In this document: positions 24,571-32,438 of the stretch, one piece after another | How the letters are laid out: every line of letters starts with the position of its first letter | Numbering within the stretch: position 1 is the stretch's first letter | Assembly: GCA_044341025.1 (NCBI GenBank) | Contig: JBIISM010000002.1 | Location: 186,001 to 250,000 of the forward strand | From: JABMMZ01 sp044341025 | GTDB lineage: Bacteria; Bacteroidota; Bacteroidia; NS11-12g; UBA955 | Length of the DNA: 64,000 bases | Direction of reading: 5' to 3' | Notes under the pieces: model-generated | Told to the model about the DNA's origin: nothing | Seen by the model: only the letters and a program-made list of their open reading frames with translations | Database searches by the model: none | Made by a program: the position numbers and the translations under genes

Positions 24571-26838
24571 ATGGCATTCGATATAAACATGATCAAGAGA
24601 GTGTATGCCAATATGCCTGAACGCATAGAAGCTGCACGCAGAATTCTGCAAAAACCATTAACCCTCACTGAAAAGATTTTGTATACCCACTTAAGTGCCG
24701 GGACTGCAGAGCACGTTTACGAGAGAGGAAACAGCTATGTTGACTTTGCGCCAGACCGTGTGGCTATGCAAGACGCAACAGCACAAATGGCTTTGCTGCA
24801 ATTTATGCAAGCTGGTCGACCACAAGCCGCTGTTCCAAGCACGGTGCATTGCGACCACTTAATCAACGCTAAGGTTGGAGCTACCAAAGATTTAGAATTT
24901 GCAAATACAGAAAGCAAAGAGGTGTTTGACTTCTTATCCTCTGTGAGCAATAAATATGGCATCGGCTTTTGGAAACCAGGTGCTGGTATTATACACCAAG
25001 TGGTATTAGAAAATTACGCTTTCCCAGGTGGAATGATGATTGGAACCGATTCGCACACAGTTAATGCTGGTGGATTGGGTATGGTTGCAATCGGTGTCGG
25101 TGGAGCTGATGCTTGCGATGTCATGGCTGGTTTGCCATGGGAATTGAAATTTCCAAAAATCATTGGCATCAAATTAACAGGAAAATTAAGTGGATGGGCA
25201 TCTCCAAAAGATGTGATATTAAAGGTTGCCGGTATTTTAACCGTAAAAGGTGGAACTGGTGCAATTGTTGAATATTTTGGTGAAGGTGCAAATGCAATGA
25301 GTTGCACTGGTAAAGGAACCATTTGTAATATGGGTGCTGAAATTGGAGCAACAACTTCAACGTTTGGATACGACGACAGCATGGAGCGTTATTTGAGATC
25401 TACAGGCAGAGCAGATGTTGCAGATTTGGCAAATGAAGTTCGTGCGCATTTAACAGCAGACCCAGAATGTTACGCCAATCCTGAAATGTATTTCGATCAA
25501 GTTATTGAATTGAATCTTTCTGAATTGGAGCCATACATCAACGGACCATTTACGCCAGATTTGGCTACTCCAATTTCTAAAATGAAAGAAACTGCAGCTG
25601 CAAACGGATGGCCAATCAATATTGAAGTAGGTTTAATCGGAAGTTGCACCAACAGCAGTTATGAAGATATTTCACGTGCTGCTAGTTTGGCAAAACAAGT
25701 TGCAGATAAGAATTTAAAAACCAAAGCAGAATTCACCATCACCCCTGGTAGCGAATTGGTTAGGTACACGATTGAACGCGATGGGTTTATTGAGACATTC
25801 AATAAAATTGGTGCCACAGTATTTGCCAATGCTTGCGGACCATGTATTGGTATGTGGACCAGAATGGGTGCTGAGAAAAAAGAAAAGAACTCAATTGTTC
25901 ACTCATTCAATAGAAACTTTGCGGCTAGACAAGACGGCAATCCAAATACACATGCATTTGTTGCCAGTCCTGAGATAACCACCGCCTTGGCCATTGCTGG
26001 TCGTTTGGATTTTAATCCATTGACTGATACTTTGGTTAACGAGAATGGTGAAATTGTGAAGCTTGATGAGCCAACGGGTCTTGAGTTGCCTTCGAAGGGA
26101 TTTGCCGCAGAAGATGCAGGCTACCAAGCGCCAGCAGAAGATGGATCAAGTGTGGTGGTTGCTGTATCGCCTACAAGCAGCCGTTTGCAATTGTTAGAAC
26201 CATTTGCTGCATGGGAAGGAAGTGATTTAAACGGCTTAAAATTGCTGATTAAGGCTAAGGGCAAATGTACCACCGACCATATTTCAATGGCTGGTCCGTG
26301 GTTGAAATTCAGAGGCCATTTGGACAATATTTCAAACAATATGTTGATTGGTGCAGTGAATATTTTCAATGAGAAAACCAATTCAGTAAAGAATCAATTG
26401 ACAGGTGCATACGATGAAGTACCCCATGTTCAAAGAGCATATAAAGCAGAAGGCATAGGCAGTATTGTAGTGGGTGATGAGAATTATGGTGAAGGTTCAA
26501 GCAGAGAGCATGCTGCTATGGAACCAAGACACCTAGGTGTTCGTGTGGTTTTAACCAAATCGTTTGCTAGGATCCACGAAACCAACCTTAAAAAGCAAGG
26601 TATGTTGGCCTTGACATTTGCTCACAAAGCAGATTACGATAAAATCCAAGAAGACGATTCAATTGATTTGAATGGTTTGATGGATTTTGTGCCAGGCAAG
26701 GATTTAACATTGGCTTTAAACCATAAGGATGGTTCAGTTGACGCCATAGTTTGCAACCATACATACAACGATCAACAAATTGAGTGGTTTAAGGCTGGAG
26801 GAGCTTTGAACATTATCCGTAAGAATGTTGCTCAATAG
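24571..26838 (+). CDS. acn: Aconitate hydratase (mitochondrial-type)
   Basis: A TCA-cycle enzyme of 755 residues that isomerises citrate to isocitrate with a [4Fe-4S] cluster. The N-terminus 'MIKRVYANMPERIEAARRIL' is that of the mitochondrial-type branch. Cluster cysteines are in 'IGSCTNSSYED' and 'NACGPCIGMW'. The C-terminal swivel domain has 'DENYGEGSSREHAAMEPRHL'. The length matches the mitochondrial type and is shorter than AcnA (about 890) or AcnB (about 865). It is a single-gene unit with its own promoter and terminator. Confidence 0.96.
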   Translation: MAFDINMIKRVYANMPERIEAARRILQKPLTLTEKILYTHLSAGTAEHVYERGNSYVDFAPDRVAMQDATAQMALLQFMQAGRPQAAVPSTVHCDHLINAKVGATKDLEFANTESKEVFDFLSSVSNKYGIGFWKPGAGIIHQVVLENYAFPGGMMIGTDSHTVNAGGLGMVAIGVGGADACDVMAGLPWELKFPKIIGIKLTGKLSGWASPKDVILKVAGILTVKGGTGAIVEYFGEGANAMSCTGKGTICNMGAEIGATTSTFGYDDSMERYLRSTGRADVADLANEVRAHLTADPECYANPEMYFDQVIELNLSELEPYINGPFTPDLATPISKMKETAAANGWPINIEVGLIGSCTNSSYEDISRAASLAKQVADKNLKTKAEFTITPGSELVRYTIERDGFIETFNKIGATVFANACGPCIGMWTRMGAEKKEKNSIVHSFNRNFAARQDGNPNTHAFVASPEITTALAIAGRLDFNPLTDTLVNENGEIVKLDEPTGLELPSKGFAAEDAGYQAPAEDGSSVVVAVSPTSSRLQLLEPFAAWEGSDLNGLKLLIKAKGKCTTDHISMAGPWLKFRGHLDNISNNMLIGAVNIFNEKTNSVKNQLTGAYDEVPHVQRAYKAEGIGSIVVGDENYGEGSSREHAAMEPRHLGVRVVLTKSFARIHETNLKKQGMLALTFAHKADYDKIQEDDSIDLNGLMDFVPGKDLTLALNHKDGSVDAIVCNHTYNDQQIEWFKAGGALNIIRKNVAQ

Positions 26839-26857
26839 ATATTAGAATAAACCCTTC

Positions 26858-26896
26858 AAAAACCAGGTTTGAGCGCAAATTCGAGCCTGGTTTTTT
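26858..26896 (+). terminator. Aconitase terminator
   Basis: AAACCAGG ... CCTGGTTT stem with a loop of about 18 nt and a following T run. The rest of the space to rplS (to about 27040) is AT-rich with no feature. Confidence 0.75.
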
Positions 26897-27043
26897 GTTA
26901 AATTGAATTTTTAGACAGCTTATTTGCAAATACTTTAATAATAAATATATAATATAAGTATTTGAATTTGTGAACAATAGGCCTGTATTTTAGATGGTTA
27001 CATGGAAGAAGGGGCTTGTTCATATGAAGAAAGATAAAAAAGG

Positions 27044-27074
27044 TTTGTATTTTAAAGTTTTATAGCTATTTTTG
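27044..27074 (+). promoter_or_regulatory. rplS promoter
   Basis: TTTG at 27044-27047, 19 nt, TATTTTTG at 27067-27074; ATG at 27098. Confidence 0.65.
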
Positions 27075-27097
27075 CAATCCCAAAATTTATACTCACC

Positions 27098-27439
27098 ATG
27101 GATTTAATCAAGTTTGTAGAAAAAGAATATTTAAAAGCTGAGCTTCCTACGTTTAAAGCAGGAGATAAAGTAACAGTTCATTACAAAATCAAAGAAGGAA
27201 ACAAAGAGAGAATCCAGTTGTTTCAAGGTGATGTAATTCAACGCAGAAATTCAGGATTGAGCGCAACTTTCACAGTGCGTAAAATTTCTAACGGCGTAGG
27301 TGTTGAAAGGATTTTTCCTTTGCATTCACCAAACATCGACAAAATCGAAGTGAACAAAATTGGTAAAGTCCGCAGATCAAGAATCTTCTACTTAAGACAA
27401 TTAAGTGGTAAAGCGGCAAGAATTGCAGAGAAGCGCTAA
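27098..27439 (+). CDS. rplS: 50S ribosomal protein L19
   Basis: 113 residues. L19 sits at the 30S-50S interface. The signature 'FKAGDKVTVHYKIKEGNKER' with 'IQLFQGDVIQRRNSG' and 'GVERIFPLHSPNIDKIEV' is clear, and 'KVRRSRIFYLRQLSGKAARI' closes it. In many bacteria rplS ends the rpsP-rimM-trmD-rplS operon; here it stands alone with its own promoter and strong terminator. Confidence 0.97.
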   Translation: MDLIKFVEKEYLKAELPTFKAGDKVTVHYKIKEGNKERIQLFQGDVIQRRNSGLSATFTVRKISNGVGVERIFPLHSPNIDKIEVNKIGKVRRSRIFYLRQLSGKAARIAEKR

Positions 27440-27476
27440 TCTTTAAAGAGAGGTTAATAGATTTCATAGGTTTAAG

Positions 27477-27503
27477 AAAGGTCGGCTTTGCCGACCTTTT
27501 TTT
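27477..27503 (+). terminator. rplS terminator
   Basis: AAAGGTCGGC / GCCGACCTTT, a 10-bp stem with a 3-nt TTT loop and seven T's. Confidence 0.88.
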
Positions 27504-27557
27504 ATACCCCATAAAAAGGGGTATGAAAAAATCAATAGTTTGCCGACCTTTTTTTAT
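27487..27557 (+). repeat. 19-bp direct repeat copying half of the rplS terminator
   Basis: TTTGCCGACCTTTTTTTAT occurs exactly at 27487-27505 and again at 27539-27557, 52 bp apart. The second copy lacks the left stem arm. Between them TACCCC-ATAAAAA-GGGGTA forms a small hairpin. The open frame that runs over this stretch (27523-27711) has no family resemblance and overlaps ahpC, so I do not call it. Confidence 0.7.
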
Positions 27558-27621
27558 GGCTTTAGTTTCAGTGTTTGTTTCTGGTCTTTCAATGCCGCAG
27601 GATGTTATTGTCATTAATTGC

Positions 27622-27657
27622 AAAAAAAAAGACCGATCTGAACAGACCGGTCTTTTT
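27622..27657 (-). terminator. ahpC terminator
   Basis: AAAAAGACCG / CGGTCTTTTT with an inner TCTG-AA-CAGA stem, forming a long hairpin. On the minus strand it is followed by a run of nine T and lies 20 bp after the ahpC stop. Confidence 0.85.
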
Positions 27658-27676
27658 GTAAATTATAAATATCTAA

Positions 27677-28309
27677 TTAGTGTTTGCTTAAATAATCAGC
27701 AACACCTTTGAAAGTAGCATTCATTGCATCGTCGCCTTTTTCCCAGTTTGCTGGACAAACTTCACCATGGTTTTCTACGTGTTGCAAAGCATCAACCATA
27801 CGCAAGGTTTCGTCAACGCTGCGGCCAAGTGGAAGGTGGTTAACTACTTGGTGCATTACAGTACCTGTTTTGTCAATTAAGAACAAACCACGGAAAGCAA
27901 TCATCGGGCCGTTAGCAATTAGTTCACCTTGCTCATTGTAGTCGTAGCTACCAAACAAAACACCATAGTTGGTGGCTATAGATTTGGTTGTGTCGGCAAC
28001 AACTGTGTAGGTTACGCCTTGTATTCCACCGTTGTCTTTTGGCATTTGTAACCAGTTGTAATGGCTTTCTTCAGTGTCAGTGCTGCAAGCAACAACTTTG
28101 ACACCTCTTTTTTCAAACTCTTCAAGTTTTTCTTGGAAAGCATGCAATTCAGTTGGACAAACAAACGTAAAGTCTTTAGGGTAAAAGAACAATACAACAT
28201 GGTTTTTGCCAATGTATTGGTCTAAACTGAAATTTTCTACGATTTCTTCGCCGTTGATTACAGCTGATGCACTAAAGTGCGGGGCTTTTTTTCCTACTAA
28301 TACTGACAT
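27677..28309 (-). CDS. ahpC: Typical 2-Cys peroxiredoxin (AhpC/Prx1)
   Basis: 210 residues that reduce H2O2 and organic peroxides. The peroxidatic Cys51 is in 'DFTFVCPTELHAF' and the resolving Cys185 in 'HGEVCPANWEKG'. Conserved 'GLFLIDKTG' and 'NHLPLGRSVDE' mark the Prx1 class. No ahpF is adjacent, so thioredoxin may be the reductant (inference). A near-consensus -7 box (CAATTTTG on the minus strand) lies about 10 bp upstream. Control by the OxyR encoded at 4.8-5.7 kb is likely by family knowledge but no operator was identified. Confidence 0.94.
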   Translation of the reverse strand: MSVLVGKKAPHFSASAVINGEEIVENFSLDQYIGKNHVVLFFYPKDFTFVCPTELHAFQEKLEEFEKRGVKVVACSTDTEESHYNWLQMPKDNGGIQGVTYTVVADTTKSIATNYGVLFGSYDYNEQGELIANGPMIAFRGLFLIDKTGTVMHQVVNHLPLGRSVDETLRMVDALQHVENHGEVCPANWEKGDDAMNATFKGVADYLSKH

Positions 28310-28455
28310 AATGGGTGCAAAATTGATACTTTATTTTTGATTAAAAAATAGAATCTTACAATTACTTTATATATCTTGTCTATAGCCGTGCAAAAAAATA
28401 TAGGCAAACACTGATGCTTGCCTATATTTAGTATAGATGTGTTTTTTGTTGATGC

Positions 28456-29526
28456 TTACTTTCTACCCATTTCTCTTAAGTGTGCAACGTGAGATGCCAC
28501 AGCTAAGCGAACCTTAGGGTATTCGATGTAGGTAATGTTGTATTCTTTGCATACATCCTTCACAATCTCGCTCATAGCTGGATAATGAATATGCGAAATA
28601 TGCGGAAACAAGTGGTGTTCGATTTGGAAATTCAATCCACCAGTAAACCAAGAGACGAATTTGCTTTTGGTTGCGAAATTTGCAGTGGTTTTCAATTGGT
28701 GAACAGCCCATTCATCTTCAACCTTTCCGGTTTGTACATCTGGCACAGGGAAGTGGGTATCAGAAACCGTATGGGCCAATTGGAACACCAAACTAAGAAC
28801 GATACCGGCAAACAAACCATAGGTTAAGAAACCAATCAACCAAGCTTGGAATCCTACAATTGCAATTGGAATAATCACAAACAATACCAAGTGCAGAGCT
28901 TTGAAGCCCCAGAAGGTAAAGTGTTCAATTAAGGTCATTTTTTTGATAGGCATTTCACCAACACGCTTTAAGAAATATTTTTTATAGTCGGTAAAGAAAA
29001 TCCAATAGATGTACAGCAAGGAATAAGCCATTAAGAAGTATATATGTTGGAAACGGTGGATTTTGTATCTTTTTTGGGTTTCACACAATCTCAAGAAAGG
29101 TTTTGCATTGATGTCATCATCCATGCCTTCTATGTTGGTAAAGGTATGGTGAACCACATTGTGTTTGGTCTTCCACATAAACACGTTGGCACCTAAAACG
29201 TTTAGTGATAAGCCAGCCAATTCGTTTAACCATTTCTTTTGGCTAAAGCTTCCATGCGCGCCATCGTGCATGATGTTGAAACCAATTGCCGACGTTAAGG
29301 CGCCTAAAAGCATGCATTCGATTAAACTGATTGCAAGAATTGGCGAAGTGAAGAATATTAAGTGAACATATACAGCAATGAAACTACCAACTAAGATAAT
29401 CGCTTTGGTGTATAATTTAGCATTACCGGTTGGTTTTGCTTTGATCTCAACGAAATAATCGTTTATGCGTTTTCTGAGTTCAGCATGGAACGAATTTGTT
29501 GGATTTAAAAATTTAGGGACAATCAT
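28456..29526 (-). CDS. Membrane fatty acid desaturase (acyl-lipid/acyl-CoA, delta-5/6-like)
   Basis: About 356 residues with three His boxes for a di-iron centre: 'HDGAHGSF', 'HNVVHHTF' and 'QIEHHLFPHISH'. The Q-x-x-H-H form of the third box is that of the front-end/linoleoyl-CoA desaturase group, though no cytochrome b5 domain is attached. Hydrophobic pairs flank the boxes. The start is the ATG at 29524-29526; an in-frame TTG at 29556 falls inside the -7 box and is excluded. The enzyme probably adjusts membrane fluidity, for example in the cold (inference). Confidence 0.88.
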   Translation of the reverse strand: MIVPKFLNPTNSFHAELRKRINDYFVEIKAKPTGNAKLYTKAIILVGSFIAVYVHLIFFTSPILAISLIECMLLGALTSAIGFNIMHDGAHGSFSQKKWLNELAGLSLNVLGANVFMWKTKHNVVHHTFTNIEGMDDDINAKPFLRLCETQKRYKIHRFQHIYFLMAYSLLYIYWIFFTDYKKYFLKRVGEMPIKKMTLIEHFTFWGFKALHLVLFVIIPIAIVGFQAWLIGFLTYGLFAGIVLSLVFQLAHTVSDTHFPVPDVQTGKVEDEWAVHQLKTTANFATKSKFVSWFTGGLNFQIEHHLFPHISHIHYPAMSEIVKDVCKEYNITYIEYPKVRLAVASHVAHLREMGRK

Positions 29527-29553
29527 GAATAATTTATTTTGATTATAAAGATA

Positions 29554-29561
29554 CAAAGTTA
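29554..29561 (-). promoter_or_regulatory. -7 box of the desaturase gene
   Basis: Minus-strand TAACTTTG (plus strand CAAAGTTA), 27 nt before the ATG at 29526. It rules out the longer reading frame. Confidence 0.5.
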
Positions 29562-29689
29562 ATGCAATTAAGTTTAAATACTTGAATGATTATGCTCATA
29601 AAAATGCAGGTATTTGCGATGTGATTGATAAATAAGGCATTAAATATACGGGAATAGCAAAGAAATTGATGAAGATTTGTGTTGTATTA

Positions 29690-29722
29690 TTGCTATAAGG
29701 GTTGTATAAAGTATTATCTTTG
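29690..29722 (+). promoter_or_regulatory. Promoter of the RluB-type gene
   Basis: TTG at 29690-29692, 22 nt, TATCTTTG at 29715-29722; the ATG at 29731 begins 8 nt after the box. Confidence 0.55.
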
Positions 29723-29730
29723 CGAGTTCA

Positions 29731-31644
29731 ATGCCTTTACGTAAAAACAACTCGGGGAAGTCTTCAGGACCCTTTAAGAAATCAGATGGTCGAAAGCCAG
29801 CTGCTTCTTATAAAAAAACTGCCGGCCGTTCAGATTCAAATTCGAAATTTGGAGGAAGAGATTCTTCGTTCAAAAAACCAAGAACCAATGACGATTCAAA
29901 TGAATTAGCACCACCCCGTTTCTTGCCTCCTCGCGATGGCAATAAATCATATGGACGCAAAGGCCCTGATAGCCGAGGTGCAAAACCAGCAGGCAGGGGA
30001 TATGGCAGCGACCGTGAAGATAGAGGTTTTAACTCAGATACCCGTAAACCAAGCTATCCAAGAAATTCAGAAGAAGGTGGAAGCAGACCTCCATACAAAA
30101 AGAAAGAAGGAGGGTTTGGAGATACAGGATACAAAAAACCAAGCTTCCCAAGAACATCTGAAGATGGAGGAAGCAGACCTCCTTACAAAAAACGGGAAGG
30201 TGGATATGGAGATTCTGATTTTAAGAAACCAAGCTATCCAAGAAATTCAGAAGAAGGCGGAAGCAGACCCCCATACAAAAAGAAAGAAGGAGGGTTTGGA
30301 GATACAGGATACAAAAAGCCAAGTTACCCAAGAACATCTGAAGATGGAGGAAGCAGACCTCCTTACAAAAAACGAGAAGGTGGATATGGAGATTCTGATT
30401 TTAAGAAACCAAGTTACCCAAGAAATTCAGAAGATGGCAGCGGCAGAGCGCCATACAAGAAAAGAGAAGACAGCGCCCGAGATGGTGGATACAAGAAACC
30501 TGGATCTAATGATGGTGGCGGATACTCTCCATACAAAAAGCGCGAAGGTGCTTCAGAAGAAGGGGGCTATAAAAAGTCAGCTTATTCTAAATCAGGTGAT
30601 CAAGGCGGTGGATATTCGCCTTACAAAAAAAGAGAATCAAGCGAAGGGGGTTATAAAAAGCCTGGTTTCGACCGCAATGCTGACCGCAATGCTGACGGCA
30701 AAGCGCCTTATCAAAAGAGAGAAGGCGATAACCGAGACAGTTCTAATGCTGGAAAAACGAACAACTACCGCAGAAATGCAGATGATCAAGGACCAAAAAG
30801 ACCTTTTAAACCAGAGGGTGAAGAAAGTAAGCCATTCAGACCAAAATACGATCCGCAGGTTCAAATTAGAAAATCATACTCAGATAGAAAGAAGGAATTA
30901 ACGGGCACCCAAGACAGTCCCGATGACATTCGCTTAAATAAATACATTGCCAATTCTGGTGTTTGCAGCAGAAGAGAGGCTGATGATGTGATCAAGCAAG
31001 GTTTGGTAAATATCAATGGCACGGTTGTGACAGAAATGGGACACCGCGTAAAGAAAGGTGATGTGGTTAAATTTGACGGAAGAAAAATTTTACCCGAGCC
31101 ATTTGTTTACATTTTAATGAATAAGCCAAAAGATTTTATAACGACCACAGATGACGAAAAAGGACGTAAAACGGTTTTGGATTTATTGGCCGATAAAATC
31201 CCTCAGAGGGTATACCCAATTGGTCGTTTGGACAGAAATACAACAGGTGTATTGTTGCTAACCAATGATGGAGATGTGGCGCAAGCCTTAACGCATCCAT
31301 CATTCCAAATTAAGAAAGTATACCACGCCGTATTGGATAAGAAAGTAAGTGGCACCGATTTGGATAAATTGGTTGAAGGTATTGAATTGGAAGATGGCGT
31401 TGTACATGCTGATGCAGTGGCCTTTGTTGACAACGAAGACAAACGCAATGTAGGCATTGAGATCCATAGTGGTAAAAACCGTGTCGTAAGAAGAATGTTT
31501 GAACATTTGGGTTACGATGTTGAGAGACTCGACCGCGTAAGCATGGGTATATTTACAAAGAAAGATTTGCCAAGAGGTAAGTGGAGATTTCTTAAGGAAA
31601 GTGAAATTGGTTTCTTAATGAAGTTAAAGGCCAATATGCCTTAA
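29731..31644 (+). CDS. rluB: RluB/RsuA-family rRNA pseudouridine synthase with long repetitive N-terminal tail
   Basis: 637 residues. The first 395 are disordered, rich in K, R, G, S, Y and P, and partly tandem-repeated. An S4 RNA-binding domain begins at residue 399 ('DIRLNKYIANSGVCSRREAD'). The catalytic domain follows, with 'GRLDRNTTGVLLLTNDGD' and catalytic Asp501, then 'GKNRVVRRMFEHLGYDVERL'. This is the layout of RluB, which isomerises a uridine in helix 80 of 23S rRNA; RluE/F-type specificity is not excluded. E. coli RluB has a shorter basic tail at the other end. Arg/Lys/Gly/Tyr repeats would bind RNA non-specifically (inference). Confidence 0.88.
   Translation: MPLRKNNSGKSSGPFKKSDGRKPAASYKKTAGRSDSNSKFGGRDSSFKKPRTNDDSNELAPPRFLPPRDGNKSYGRKGPDSRGAKPAGRGYGSDREDRGFNSDTRKPSYPRNSEEGGSRPPYKKKEGGFGDTGYKKPSFPRTSEDGGSRPPYKKREGGYGDSDFKKPSYPRNSEEGGSRPPYKKKEGGFGDTGYKKPSYPRTSEDGGSRPPYKKREGGYGDSDFKKPSYPRNSEDGSGRAPYKKREDSARDGGYKKPGSNDGGGYSPYKKREGASEEGGYKKSAYSKSGDQGGGYSPYKKRESSEGGYKKPGFDRNADRNADGKAPYQKREGDNRDSSNAGKTNNYRRNADDQGPKRPFKPEGEESKPFRPKYDPQVQIRKSYSDRKKELTGTQDSPDDIRLNKYIANSGVCSRREADDVIKQGLVNINGTVVTEMGHRVKKGDVVKFDGRKILPEPFVYILMNKPKDFITTTDDEKGRKTVLDLLADKIPQRVYPIGRLDRNTTGVLLLTNDGDVAQALTHPSFQIKKVYHAVLDKKVSGTDLDKLVEGIELEDGVVHADAVAFVDNEDKRNVGIEIHSGKNRVVRRMFEHLGYDVERLDRVSMGIFTKKDLPRGKWRFLKESEIGFLMKLKANMP
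30046..30450 (+). repeat. 180-bp tandem repeat (two full copies plus part) inside the RluB tail
   Basis: Copies start at 30046, 30226 and 30406 and are nearly identical. Each is made of two diverged 90-bp halves that encode 30 residues of the form KKPS(Y/F)PR(N/T)SE(E/D)GG, then SRPPYKK(K/R)EGG(F/Y)GD. Downstream, looser 'SPYKKRE...GGYKK' units continue to about 30660. Confidence 0.9.
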
Positions 31645-31674
31645 GTCATTTTTTTGTAAAAAAACGACTTTTTT
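31643..31674 (+). terminator. Terminator after the RluB-type gene
   Basis: AAGTC-a-TTTTTTT / AAAAAAA-c-GACTT stem with a 2-nt loop, then a T run. The stem begins at the stop codon. Confidence 0.8.
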
Positions 31675-31707
31675 GCCTTCATAGTTTTTTGTAACTTTAC
31701 ATAAACT

Positions 31708-32406
31708 ATGAAGGCATTTTTATTTCTGAGAGATTTGATTGATTTGTTTTATCCAAACATTTGTCCTGCATGCGACAAGCCAATGCAGCATGCTGAAAAG
31801 TACTTTTGTCTCTACTGTGAGCTGCAGTTGCCAAAGACCAATTTTGTTTCTGCTGATGATAATTCGGTGTATAAACTATTTGTGGGAAGAGTGCCTATAG
31901 ATGCTGCGGATGCCTGGTTGTATTTTGTCAAAAAAGGTATGGTGCAAAAGTTGATGCACAGCTTAAAGTATAAGGGCAATGAAGCCTTAGGGGAGTATTT
32001 GGGGTATTTGTATGGGCTTGATTTGAAATCCAATAAGTTATTGAACTTGCCTGAATGCATTTGTGCGGTGCCTCTGCATCCCGATAAACTTAAAACCAGA
32101 GGGTTTAATCAAGCTGCAGCTATAGCAAGGGGTATGGCTAAGGCGCTCGAAATCCCTTTTATTGATCATTTTATTCTAAGGAAAGAAAACGCAGAATCTC
32201 AGACCCGGAAAAAGCGTTTTGACCGTTGGGCTTCTTCGGTACAATCCTATCAAATAAATTCTGAATTGTCTTGCCCTTTTCAACGGTTAGCATTGGTAGA
32301 TGATGTGATTACCACTGGCTCGACTTTGGAAATTTGTGCCACCTTGCTAAAAGAAATAGGCATTAAGAAAGTTCAGGTATTTGCCCTATGCCAAGCAATC
32401 AATTAA
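31708..32406 (+). CDS. comF: ComF-family phosphoribosyltransferase
   Basis: 232 residues. The N-terminal zinc-binding part has 'CPACDKPM' and 'YFCLYCEL'. The type I PRTase domain has 'CAVPLHPDKLKTRGFNQAA' and the PRPP loop 'LALVDDVITTGSTLE'. In naturally competent bacteria ComF helps single-stranded DNA uptake or processing; in Bacteroidota the gene is near universal and its role is not settled. No other com genes are adjacent. TAACTTTA just upstream is one base from the -7 consensus. Confidence 0.9.
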   Translation: MKAFLFLRDLIDLFYPNICPACDKPMQHAEKYFCLYCELQLPKTNFVSADDNSVYKLFVGRVPIDAADAWLYFVKKGMVQKLMHSLKYKGNEALGEYLGYLYGLDLKSNKLLNLPECICAVPLHPDKLKTRGFNQAAAIARGMAKALEIPFIDHFILRKENAESQTRKKRFDRWASSVQSYQINSELSCPFQRLALVDDVITTGSTLEICATLLKEIGIKKVQVFALCQAIN

Positions 32407-32411
32407 TTTAG

Positions 32412-32419
32412 TATATTTG
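32412..32419 (+). promoter_or_regulatory. -7 box of the Calx-beta T9SS gene
   Basis: TATATTTG, 19 nt before the ATG at 32439. No TTG at the usual spacing. Confidence 0.45.
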
Positions 32420-32438
32420 CAAAAAAAGCATCGTACTA

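Noticed and set aside
27523..27711. 62-codon open frame between rplS and ahpC
   Set aside because: It runs over two terminators and into the end of ahpC; no signal or domain, and no promoter.
29936..30901. A 321-codon open frame in a second frame inside the RluB-type gene
   Set aside because: It runs through the tandem repeats, whose length is a multiple of three and whose A/G-rich codons lack stops in this frame. It has no domain, and the S4/synthase frame is clearly the coding one.
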